The notes: generated by a model not told the origin, from the letters alone. A DNA stretch of 6,080 nucleotides from Lachnospiraceae bacterium (GCA_017613055.1 JAGAES010000003.1:1-6080); one strand, 5' to 3'. Counted from the first letter of the stretch, positions 1 to 5,791 are shown. Numbers and translations: made by a program.

Positions 1-427
1 CCGGAAGTTTCGCGCTCTCCGCCACAAGCACTTTATCTTTCAGCTCGAGAATAATCTTGCTCGCAAGCTTTCCGCCGACGCCGGGCGCCTTCGAAATCGC
101 TTTCGCATCGTCCGCGAAGATGGCACGCGCAAGTTCCGTGGGCGGCAGCACCGACAGAATGCCGACGGCAACCTTCGGGCCGACGCCGCTGACCGTAATC
201 AGCAGCTTAAACATTGCAAGCGATTCCTGCGTAAGAAATCCGAACAGGTTCACGCCGGTGTTCTCATTCACGTTCAGATACGTGAAGATTCTCACCTGCT
301 CACCCGCGTCCGGAAGATTCTCGAGGTCCGATGCCGGCATAACCGCCTCATAACCGACCCCGGCGCACTCCACAATCGCGGATGTCTCCGTTACGCCGTA
401 CAATTCTCCGTGTAAAAATGCGATCAT
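1..427 (-). CDS. ruvA: Holliday junction branch migration protein RuvA (3' end cut by window)
   Basis: RuvA binds the four-way Holliday junction as a tetramer and loads the RuvB motor during recombinational repair. Reading leftward from the ATG at 427, 142 residues are visible of a family length near 200. They begin MIAFLHGELYGV, the usual RuvA opening. The N-terminal OB-fold domain covers about residues 1-62 and contains the family signature AGVGYE (22-27) and the strand ending NLFGF (60-64). Two helix-hairpin-helix motifs follow: SGVGPKVA (80-87) and PGVGGKLA (115-122), the latter leading into IILELKDK (125-132). The C-terminal domain III that contacts RuvB lies beyond the window, and ruvB is the expected next gene. 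The start is fixed by a Shine-Dalgarno AAAGGA six bases upstream. Leu121 stands where many homologues have Thr in the second HhH. No LexA-like box was seen upstream. The identification is secure. Confidence 0.96.
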   Translation of the reverse strand, partial: MIAFLHGELYGVTETSAIVECAGVGYEAVMPASDLENLPDAGEQVRIFTYLNVNENTGVNLFGFLTQESLAMFKLLITVSGVGPKVAVGILSVLPPTELARAIFADDAKAISKAPGVGGKLASKIILELKDKVLVAESAKLP

Positions 428-433
428 TTTCTG

Positions 434-440
434 TCCTTTC
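434..440 (-). promoter_or_regulatory. Ribosome binding site of ruvA
   Basis: On the minus strand GAAAGGA lies six bases before the ATG at 427, which confirms that start. Confidence 0.75.
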
Positions 441-478
441 GGGAAAAATCCGCCGATTTTGTGCAGGGTTCCCCCGTC

Positions 479-527
479 AATATACCATATATAGGGTTAT
501 TGTATCACATTTTCCGCCGAAATACAC
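479..527 (-). promoter_or_regulatory. Candidate ruvA promoter region
   Basis: Two leftward -10 candidates are visible. TACAAT (499-504) is preceded by TGA, giving an extended -10, but has no good -35. TATATT (479-484) has a weak GTGATA (503-508) 18 bases upstream. Either gives a leader of roughly 45-65 nt to the ruvA ATG. Neither is close to consensus at both boxes, so the exact site is uncertain. The region is shared back to back with the promoter of the rightward nuclease gene. Confidence 0.4.
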
Positions 528-535
528 TATTATTC

Positions 536-564
536 TTCACATTTTTCAGAAAAAATGTTATAAT
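536..564 (+). promoter_or_regulatory. Sigma-A promoter of the YprB-like nuclease gene
   Basis: TTCACA (536-541) and TATAAT (559-564) are separated by 17 bp, with TG at 556-557 giving an extended -10. The -35 differs from consensus by one base. Transcription should begin near 571, leaving about 32 nt of leader. This argues against the upstream in-frame ATG at 576 as the start. Confidence 0.82.
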
Positions 565-587
565 TTCCGCGTAAAATGCCACACCCG

Positions 588-596
588 AAGAGGAGA
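588..596 (+). promoter_or_regulatory. Ribosome binding site deciding the start at 603
   Basis: AAGAGGAGA ends six bases before the ATG at 603. The alternative ATG at 576 has no comparable site and lies almost on the predicted transcript start. Confidence 0.8.
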
Positions 597-602
597 CCCC
601 CG

Positions 603-1745
603 ATGAAAACCAAAGAGGAGCTCATAACCGACCTTTCCGTCTCGCCGTCACTGTGCCTTCTGACCGCCGGGAAGACTCCTTTTTTCTTTGATATCGAGAC
701 AACCGGGCTTTCCTCCGCCGCCAACTACATCTACCTGATCGGGTGCCTCGAAAAGACCTGTGAAGGCTTCCTGTTCCGCCAGTGGTTTGCGGAAAATGCG
801 GACGAAGAACGCCTGATTCTCAAAGCCTTTTCGGACGTTCTCCGGCCGGAACTCAGACTGGTTGATTACAACGGGACGACGTTTGACCTGCCGTTTCTTC
901 GGGACCGGTGCCGGTTCCATAAGCTTCCGTGCCCGCTCCCCGGTAAGGATGAGACCGTCGATCTGTACCGGACGCTGGCACCTGTTAAGAAGCTGTTCGG
1001 GACAGAGAACCGGAAGCAGCCGACCTACGAGAAGATTGCCGGCTACAACCGGACGGATCCGTATGACGGCGGGACTTTGGTCGCGTTCTACGCCGAGTAT
1101 GTGGCGCGGTACCGTTTTGATACGCCGCGGGCGGAAGAACTGCTTCAGGCGCTTCTTTTACATAACCGCGACGATATCTTCGGGCTTTCAAGCCTTGCTT
1201 CGCTTATCCCCTATTGCATGCTTTCGGGGATGACTCTTTCGGCCCCCGCTCTTTCCGAAGACGGGGCTTACGTCACCTGCTCCGCCGCGCTTCCTTATGA
1301 TTTTCCGAAGCAGCTCCGAAAGGTGATTCCGCTTCCGGAGATTCCTGCGGAATGCCGGACGGCAGACGGCTTTTTATACGAGGACGGGTTTTTCGCGGAT
1401 GTGCAAGTCTCCGGCACACGTGTTTCGGTGACCGTGCCGCGGTATGACATGAAGGCGTATTACTATTTCCCGAATTATAAAGATTATTACTACCTTCCGC
1501 TTGAGGATACGGCGGTGCACAAAAGCCTTGCGTCACGCGTTGAGAAGGCCTACCGGAAGCCCGCCACCAGGGAGACCGCAAGACAGGCAAAAAGCGGCAG
1601 TTTCCTGCCGCAATTAACCGAGCGGATCGGACCGGTCTTCCGGTTCCGTCCGGGTGATGAATTGTGCTTCTTTGAAAACCGTCCCCTCGATGAGGACGCG
1701 GTTACGGATTACATCAGAGACTGGTTTGAATTTCTGTATGAATAA
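603..1745 (+). CDS. YprB-type RNase H-fold (DnaQ-like) exonuclease
   Basis: This 380-residue protein carries an N-terminal DEDD exonuclease domain of the RNase_H_2/YprB type, predicted to remove nucleotides from 3' ends with two metal ions. The exact substrate is unknown. Motif I is DIETTGL (30-36, Asp30 and Glu32). Motif II is YNGTTFDLPFL (89-99, Asp95). Motif III is HNRDD (187-191, His187 with Asp191), so all four acidic positions appear present. Residues about 210-380 form a second, uncharacterised region with an aromatic stretch KAYYYFPNYKDYYYLPLEDT (284-303). The start at 603 is preferred over the in-frame ATG at 576 because AAGAGGAGA (588-596) lies six bases before it, and 576 falls only about five bases after the predicted transcription start. 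The gene is monocistronic, divergent from ruvA and followed by a terminator. Unlike Bacillus yprB it has no yprA-type helicase neighbour visible here. Confidence 0.85.
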   Translation: MKTKEELITDLSVSPSLCLLTAGKTPFFFDIETTGLSSAANYIYLIGCLEKTCEGFLFRQWFAENADEERLILKAFSDVLRPELRLVDYNGTTFDLPFLRDRCRFHKLPCPLPGKDETVDLYRTLAPVKKLFGTENRKQPTYEKIAGYNRTDPYDGGTLVAFYAEYVARYRFDTPRAEELLQALLLHNRDDIFGLSSLASLIPYCMLSGMTLSAPALSEDGAYVTCSAALPYDFPKQLRKVIPLPEIPAECRTADGFLYEDGFFADVQVSGTRVSVTVPRYDMKAYYYFPNYKDYYYLPLEDTAVHKSLASRVEKAYRKPATRETARQAKSGSFLPQLTERIGPVFRFRPGDELCFFENRPLDEDAVTDYIRDWFEFLYE

Positions 1746-1750
1746 AAGTT

Positions 1751-1778
1751 CAGCGCAGCTTCAGGGCTGCGCTGTTTT
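1751..1778. terminator. Bidirectional rho-independent terminator
   Basis: A perfect 9-bp stem, CAGCGCAGC (1751-1759) with GCTGCGCTG (1766-1774), closes a six-base loop. It is followed by TTTT on the plus strand. Preceding AAAA (1744-1747) gives a U run on the minus strand. It lies between two convergent genes, six bases after the stop at 1745 and nine bases beyond the stop of the leftward gene at 1784, so it probably ends both transcripts. Confidence 0.88.
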
Positions 1779-1783
1779 ACTTT

Positions 1784-2725
1784 CTATAATGCCGCGAACA
1801 GGTCCATGTTCCGGATGTTCCCGTCGGCGATATGATCGTTCACCGAGAACGCGTGCTTCTGCAGGTCCGCGCACACCGCGTCGGTCAGGTTCTGATCCTG
1901 CAGTTCGCAGATGATGCGTGCCGCGATGTCTTCGGTCATCTCGAGTTTCGACGGCGCAAGCGACGGCTCGTTGCCGGTCGAAATCAGCCCGTACAGCCGG
2001 TCGGTAAGCTCCGATAATACCGGCAGCTCCGAAAGCGCGCGGTAGGCCCATTTGTAGTAAGGCATGTACCTGCCGTTAATCAGAAACGCCGCGTGTCTTG
2101 CCTGCTTCTCAAACTCAATCAGGCAGAGCTGAGCGCCGCGTTCGTCCCCGCGGTCCACGAGTCTTTTATAATTGTATTGTCCGGTCTGTGCCATCATCAG
2201 AAGGCAGGCCGCAAGCTTCTTAAGACGAATCGGTTCCGGCATTCTTTTAAGCCTCTCGCGAAGCCTCGTAAACGCCCCGTCCCCGTCATAAAACAGTTCC
2301 CCGTTACACACTTCAAGAAGCGACTGCCCGGGAATCGAAAACCAGTCCCGAACGGTCAGATTCGCATCCGCGCGGCCGATTGTCTTCGTCAGGAATTCCG
2401 AGAGTCTGGTGACCCCGTGACGCGGTCCTCCTGCCGGTTTCAGCCCGTTCTTCTCAAAGCCTTCGAAATCCTTCGGAAGCTTCGTGTAGGCACGCTCGAG
2501 AAGGAATTCCGTACGGCGGTCGACGATGTCCTCGCCGGGCAGAAAGATGCTGAACCCGGGCTCAAAATCATGATCCTTCGAAAGCTCATCGTCATAGCCC
2601 ATGCACTCCGAACCCTGCCCGACAAGTCCAACGGCAATATGCGGCAGAATCTCCGCAAACTGCTCCGAAAGCATCGGCTTCCCGTATGCCTCATAATACT
2701 TCCTTGACAGCTCCAAGCCTTTCAT
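1784..2725 (-). CDS. DUF4037-type protein with nucleotidyltransferase-fold signature
   Basis: This 313-residue soluble protein resembles DUF4037 proteins of Clostridia, whose biochemical role is not established. The N-terminus carries GQGSECMGYDDELSKDHDF (36-54). Gly38-Ser39, eleven residues, then Asp51-His-Asp53 fit the hG[GS]-x(9-13)-Dh[DE] signature of the polymerase-beta-like nucleotidyltransferase superfamily, with Asp51 and Asp53 as candidate metal ligands. The third acidic residue could not be assigned. The C-terminal half is helical and includes NGRYMPYYKWAYRAL, resembling the helical domain behind kanamycin-nucleotidyltransferase-like folds. The ATG at 2725 lies inside the end of the upstream TPR gene (35-bp overlap) and has its own GGAGGA (2731-2736) five bases away, so translation is likely coupled. 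It is the last gene of the operon, ending at the bidirectional hairpin. Family assignment is fairly sure; substrate and activity are unknown. A small-molecule, RNA or protein target are all possible. Confidence 0.75.
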   Translation of the reverse strand: MKGLELSRKYYEAYGKPMLSEQFAEILPHIAVGLVGQGSECMGYDDELSKDHDFEPGFSIFLPGEDIVDRRTEFLLERAYTKLPKDFEGFEKNGLKPAGGPRHGVTRLSEFLTKTIGRADANLTVRDWFSIPGQSLLEVCNGELFYDGDGAFTRLRERLKRMPEPIRLKKLAACLLMMAQTGQYNYKRLVDRGDERGAQLCLIEFEKQARHAAFLINGRYMPYYKWAYRALSELPVLSELTDRLYGLISTGNEPSLAPSKLEMTEDIAARIICELQDQNLTDAVCADLQKHAFSVNDHIADGNIRNMDLFAAL

Positions 2726-3464
2726 AGATTTCCTCCGCCTGCTTCATAAGATCGTTCTTCACTGAAAACCATCCGTAATATCCGAAGGTCGGTGCACATT
2801 TTTCGAAGACAAATGCCAGGTACCCCGCCTCCGCAGTCCGTTTCGCTTCATCGAGTTTCTTCTGTGCTTTCGTAAGACACCCGTCAATCGCTTCCTGCGC
2901 GTCCGCGAGGCCGTCCCGCTTCTCGTACATCGCGGTCATGTTGAGATAAGTGATGGCTTCCTCGGCTTCGTTTCCGCTGCTCTTAGAAAGGATTTCGAGT
3001 GCTTTTTCGCAATACCCGAGCGCTTCATCAAGCCGCCCCGCATCGGACAGGGCGGAGCTCATGTTGTTATAGAGCCCTGCAAGCCTTTTGTCCTCCGGCT
3101 TCAGCAATTCTTCATAGACGAAGGCCGCCTCTTCGAATAGCGGGAGGCCTTCCCCGCTCAAGTTGAACGCCTTGTAAACCGTTCCGGCGTTAAGAAGCGC
3201 CGTTGCGCCTTCCAAACTCATACGGCGGTTTGTTCGGTCGAGGTAGCGTAACATTTTCCGCACTGCCGAAAGAGCGTCTTCCTTACGGCCCAGCTTACGG
3301 TACAGCCCCATCTGCTCGTTGACGGAAAGGTAGTACACGCGGTCGTCGCCGGAGGCCTGCCCTTCCTTTTCCCAGTAACGAAGCAGCCGTTCCGCCTCGG
3401 CATATTCCCTGCGTGCGAACAGGTTGTCGAGTTTTTCGAGAATTCTGGTAACATCCGTATTCAT
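2691..3464 (-). CDS. Small tetratricopeptide-repeat protein
   Basis: This 257-residue, soluble, all-helical protein has no signal peptide or membrane segment. The clearest TPR is at about 128-161 (LAGLYNNMSSALSDAGRLDE, continuing into ALGYCEKALEILS). A second lies at about 169-202, and weaker helical pairs at 10-40, 46-77 and 87-120. The superhelix therefore probably spans most of the chain and serves as a protein-binding scaffold. The C-terminus departs from the repeat pattern with FEKCAPTFGYYGWF (220-233), a Cys/aromatic segment likely to be specific to this family. Its ATG overlaps the stop of the upstream gene by one base (TGATG). The nearest AAAGGG is about 13 bases away, so it probably depends on re-initiation after the upstream gene. 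The 35-bp overlap with the DUF4037-type gene suggests that the two products act together. TPR identity is firm; the partner is inferred. Confidence 0.82.
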   Translation of the reverse strand: MNTDVTRILEKLDNLFARREYAEAERLLRYWEKEGQASGDDRVYYLSVNEQMGLYRKLGRKEDALSAVRKMLRYLDRTNRRMSLEGATALLNAGTVYKAFNLSGEGLPLFEEAAFVYEELLKPEDKRLAGLYNNMSSALSDAGRLDEALGYCEKALEILSKSSGNEAEEAITYLNMTAMYEKRDGLADAQEAIDGCLTKAQKKLDEAKRTAEAGYLAFVFEKCAPTFGYYGWFSVKNDLMKQAEEIYERLGAVKEVL

Positions 3465-4750
3465 CAGCGATAGATGACCCTTTCTGTCAATCGGGTATAA
3501 ATTCCTTTATCCTGGCAAAACTTTGCCCGCTCAGCAAGCTGCTCATCGGTAAGCTTGACCGGGATGTACCGGTATGTCTTGTTCCCGTGTTCATCCGTAC
3601 CGGACCATTTCTCGGCAATCACGTTCCCGTACGAATCGAACGAGTATTTCACGAGTATCAGATGTTTCGTGCCGTCAGACAGGGAACATTCTTCACGAAT
3701 CAGCCGCCCGGCATCGTCGTACGTCATCCGGCAGGAATTCATGCCCTCCTGCGCGCCGCTTTCAACGTAATAAACGAAATCATGCGCAATCAGAAGCCCT
3801 CTTTGATCAAATTCTTCCGTTAAGGCGCCGTGGGATTCCTTCTCAATCGTCCGATAACCGCCCTGCTTCGTTGCTTCTCTCCGGAATACGACTTCCCCGT
3901 TACTTTCCTCCCGGACTGCTTCTCCGCCCGCGTTATACCAAACCTCACGATACGGCTCGACTTCCCGGTTATGGTAATAGGCCTCTTTATAACCCCCATC
4001 ATCATTGTACTCAATCCGGGTGCAAAGTTCTTCATTTTTATCCCGGATTTCATAGACTCTTCCCAGTGAATCACATGTTCCCCGAAACCTCACAAAGTCA
4101 ACATTCTCTCCGTTATTCCATACAATTCTTCTGAGAATTGTGTGCCCGTATCGGTCATATTCGGATACTATTTCACTGAATACGGCTCCTTCATAGAAGG
4201 ACCGGTCGAGCGTCTCATACCCATTCTCATCATAGGAACGTTCATCCATAACCCGCAACTCATCCGAGTATTCGTCGGTTTCTTCCACATATAAACGCTG
4301 ATAACGCGCATCATATATCGCTGTCCCCGAAGAATTGAAGTATGTTTTCCTCCTCCGGCTTTCAAAGAACTGCGGGTCCGGATATGTGAGAATCGTGACG
4401 GGTTCTCCGTCCTGATACACGTACTCGACCGTGGTAATCTCACAAAACGGTCTACTCCGATCTGCATAAAAGAAGCCGTTATATTCCACCCGGATGCACC
4501 TGCCGAGGTCGTCGTAGTCATACTTGCAGGTGCCGAGTCTGGAATCCGTTTCCTCAACAAGGAGCCAGATATAGCCGTCGTAGTTCTGCTCTTCGGACAC
4601 TTTCGACGCCGACTTTTTCTTTGCAAATGAGTGAATCAGGAGAGCAATCTCCGTCACCAGCGCGACAGCGCATACAGACAGAATCACGACGATAAATGTG
4701 CGGCGTGACAGTCGGATTTTCCGCTTGGTTGTGTTCTTCCCCTCGTTCAT
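3464..4750 (-). CDS. Membrane-anchored protein with YD/Rhs-like repeats
   Basis: The 428-residue protein starts with a basic cytoplasmic stretch (KRKIRLSRR, 9-17) followed by one hydrophobic segment (about 18-40) and KKK at 44-46. No signal-peptidase motif is evident. This predicts an N-in, C-out anchor with about 385 residues outside the membrane. The outer part holds degenerate YD repeats of the Rhs/wall-associated type: YDYDDLGRCIRVEY (77-90), YDENGYETLDRSF (173-185), YDRYGHTILRRI (198-209), CDSLGRVYEIRD (226-237), YDDAGRLIREE (344-354) and FDSYGNVIAEKW (371-382). These normally build beta-strand shells or carbohydrate-binding surfaces. No Rhs core motif, protease site or C-terminal toxin is visible; the tail after about 400 is a short charged segment. 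AGGGGG lies five bases before the ATG. It follows the four-helix gene by 23 bp. Ligand and role are unknown. Confidence 0.75.
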   Translation of the reverse strand: MNEGKNTTKRKIRLSRRTFIVVILSVCAVALVTEIALLIHSFAKKKSASKVSEEQNYDGYIWLLVEETDSRLGTCKYDYDDLGRCIRVEYNGFFYADRSRPFCEITTVEYVYQDGEPVTILTYPDPQFFESRRRKTYFNSSGTAIYDARYQRLYVEETDEYSDELRVMDERSYDENGYETLDRSFYEGAVFSEIVSEYDRYGHTILRRIVWNNGENVDFVRFRGTCDSLGRVYEIRDKNEELCTRIEYNDDGGYKEAYYHNREVEPYREVWYNAGGEAVREESNGEVVFRREATKQGGYRTIEKESHGALTEEFDQRGLLIAHDFVYYVESGAQEGMNSCRMTYDDAGRLIREECSLSDGTKHLILVKYSFDSYGNVIAEKWSGTDEHGNKTYRYIPVKLTDEQLAERAKFCQDKGIYTRLTERVIYR

Positions 4751-4755
4751 AAATA

Positions 4756-4761
4756 CCCCCT
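4756..4761 (-). promoter_or_regulatory. Ribosome binding site of the YD-repeat gene
   Basis: AGGGGG on the minus strand, five bases before the ATG at 4750, within the 23-bp gap to the upstream gene. Confidence 0.65.
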
Positions 4762-4773
4762 GTTAGTCTTCTC

Positions 4774-5307
4774 CTACATTCCGTCCTTCACGCACTGGTT
4801 TGCCGACAGCGCATTCAGAATCAGCCAGAAAATAAAAGAAAGATACACGACGAAGACCGGACCGTTCAAATGTCCCATATACTCTACCGCATGTGTACTG
4901 TATTCGTAGTATTCCGTGGGCGTTTTAGATGCGGCCAAAAGAATAATCGCGTTGGCAATCACTTCGATTATTGCCGTGACGGAGAACCACTTGTAATACT
5001 TGAACTGCCGCTCTTTTTTCAACTTGAAAGCTAGATAGAAGCGCCACACATTCTCCGCAAGGAAGAACAAAATAACAAAAACCAGCAATGCAATCTTCAC
5101 ACGGAAGCCGGCCATGGTTTCCGCGTCCGCCAACGCATCTAAATGCGGTGTTGACGCTCCGTCAATTGTTCCGTGAATCGGGTTATAATGCTTCATCTCA
5201 TAGACGTAATACGCGATGTTTTTGCATAGCCCGCCGATTCCGCTTAGGTTGACAAAAAGCAAAAACAGAAATGCAATTGCCGAGCAGACTCTGACGTAGT
5301 ATTTCAT
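4774..5307 (-). CDS. Hypothetical four-helix integral membrane protein
   Basis: I do not recognise this 177-residue protein as a named family. Four hydrophobic segments are visible at about 7-27, 68-94, 108-126 and 150-168. The loop at about 28-67 is polar (ENV is inside helix two; HYNPIHGTIDG is in this loop), and a basic loop KLKKERQFKYYK lies at 95-106. By the positive-inside rule that basic loop is cytoplasmic, placing the 28-67 and 127-149 loops outside. The latter contains TPTEYYEYSTHAVEY. The start is supported by AGAGGAA (5314-5320), six bases before the ATG. It is the first gene of the leftward operon, 23 bp ahead of the YD-repeat protein, so it may assemble with that protein in the membrane. 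It could equally be a small transporter or sensor subunit; nothing in the sequence decides this. Confidence 0.7.
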   Translation of the reverse strand: MKYYVRVCSAIAFLFLLFVNLSGIGGLCKNIAYYVYEMKHYNPIHGTIDGASTPHLDALADAETMAGFRVKIALLVFVILFFLAENVWRFYLAFKLKKERQFKYYKWFSVTAIIEVIANAIILLAASKTPTEYYEYSTHAVEYMGHLNGPVFVVYLSFIFWLILNALSANQCVKDGM

Positions 5308-5313
5308 CTCTCA

Positions 5314-5320
5314 TTCCTCT
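5314..5320 (-). promoter_or_regulatory. Ribosome binding site of the first operon gene
   Basis: AGAGGAA on the minus strand ends six bases before the ATG at 5307 and supports that start. Confidence 0.7.
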
Positions 5321-5358
5321 TTCCGGTCGTTTCCAGAGCATGCAGAACCATCTCTTTA

Positions 5359-5387
5359 ACTTTATCAAAAAACAGCGAAAAAGGCAA
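5359..5387 (-). promoter_or_regulatory. Candidate promoter of the four-gene operon
   Basis: Reading leftward, TTGCCT (5382-5387) and TAAAGT (5359-5364) are 17 bp apart, and TGA directly before the -10 makes it an extended -10. Each box matches consensus at four of six positions, so this is a moderate promoter that might need an activator. It would start transcription near 5352, about 45 nt before the first ATG. The first palindrome of the repeat array lies 23 bp upstream of the -35. Confidence 0.4.
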
Positions 5388-5410
5388 GGATACTCTATGT
5401 CGTTGATTAT

Positions 5411-5709
5411 GGTACTGAGATTCCGTGTTTCTTCGTTTGGTACCATTTTTTCGGAACCGTTTTGGTACTAAATAAGCAGCATCCCAGATTCAGTACCAAA
5501 TATCCGGGAAAATGATGGTACTAAATCAATTCAGGCCCCAATTTGGTACCAAAGAAGCCGAAAATCCGTGGTACTAAAGCGGGTAATAATCCGATTTGGT
5601 CCCACACAGGCAGAACTTTCGTGGTACCAAATCATTTCGAAAGTCAGATTAGTACCAACCAACAATGAAAGCATTGGTACCAAATCAAGTTAGAAGTCAA
5701 TATGGTACC
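5411..5709. repeat. Array of 12 GGTACC-like palindromes with alternating 28/25-bp spacing
   Basis: Twelve hexamers start at 5411, 5439, 5464, 5492, 5517, 5545, 5570, 5598, 5623, 5651, 5676 and 5704. The successive distances are 28, 25, 28, 25 and so on, without exception. Five are GGTACC, four GGTACT, two AGTACC and one GGTCCC (5598). Every GTAC in the stretch sits on this lattice. The 22-base spacers usually begin AAAT and end ATTT or a close variant, so each odd/even pair forms a 34-bp inverted repeat with arms GGTACYAAAT / ATTTRGTACC. Six such repeats begin at 5411, 5464, 5517, 5570, 5623 and 5676. The 19-base spacers are more divergent but share a loose C-x-G-R-A around their centre. The period is 53 bp, about five helical turns. 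No open reading frame fits. It fills most of the 498-bp gap between the operon and rpmF. It is not a CRISPR: the repeats are too short and the spacing alternates. The function is unknown; multi-site protein binding is the simplest inference. Confidence 0.93.
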
Positions 5710-5760
5710 ACAGTTCCCGAATAAACCGGGCTTTCCGCCCTCCAAACACCCCAAAAAGAC

Positions 5761-5791
5761 AAAAAAACCGCCGGTACAAACCGACGGTTTT
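5761..5791 (-). terminator. Rho-independent terminator of rpmF
   Basis: On the minus strand AAAACCGTCGG (5781-5791) pairs with CCGGCGGTTTT (5764-5774) around a six-base loop. This is an 11-bp stem with one T-G wobble, followed by a run of seven T reaching 5761. It begins 15 bases after the rpmF stop codon and should isolate rpmF from the array and operon beyond. Confidence 0.92.

Noticed and set aside
576..602. Upstream ATG at 576 as start of the nuclease
   Set aside because: It falls about five bases after the predicted transcription start and lacks a ribosome binding site, whereas 603 has a strong one.
428..602. LexA/SOS box controlling ruvA
   Set aside because: One GAAC half-site is visible near 463-469 but no matching inverted half at the right distance.
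1108..1113. Further GGTACC copies in coding sequence (also 2819-2824)
   Set aside because: They are isolated, inside conserved genes, have no A/T flanks and no partner at 25 or 28 bp.
5388..5394. A thirteenth motif (GGATACT) left of the array
   Set aside because: It has an inserted base and lies two bases off the expected lattice position 5386, so it may be a decayed copy or chance.
5411..5709. CRISPR array
   Set aside because: The repeated element is only 6-10 bp and palindromic, the spacing alternates 22 and 19 bases, and no cas gene is present.
5411..5709. Coding sequence with repeated peptide
   Set aside because: The 53-bp period is not a multiple of three and no open frame crosses the array with a ribosome binding site.
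5716..5740. Short hairpins (CCCG/CGGG and GGGC/GCCC) beside the array as a terminator
   Set aside because: The stems are only four pairs, mutually exclusive and without a U tract; the real rpmF terminator is at 5761-5791.
5764..5791. GGTAC in the rpmF terminator (5773-5777) as part of the array
   Set aside because: It is off the 25/28 lattice and is explained by the terminator stem and loop.
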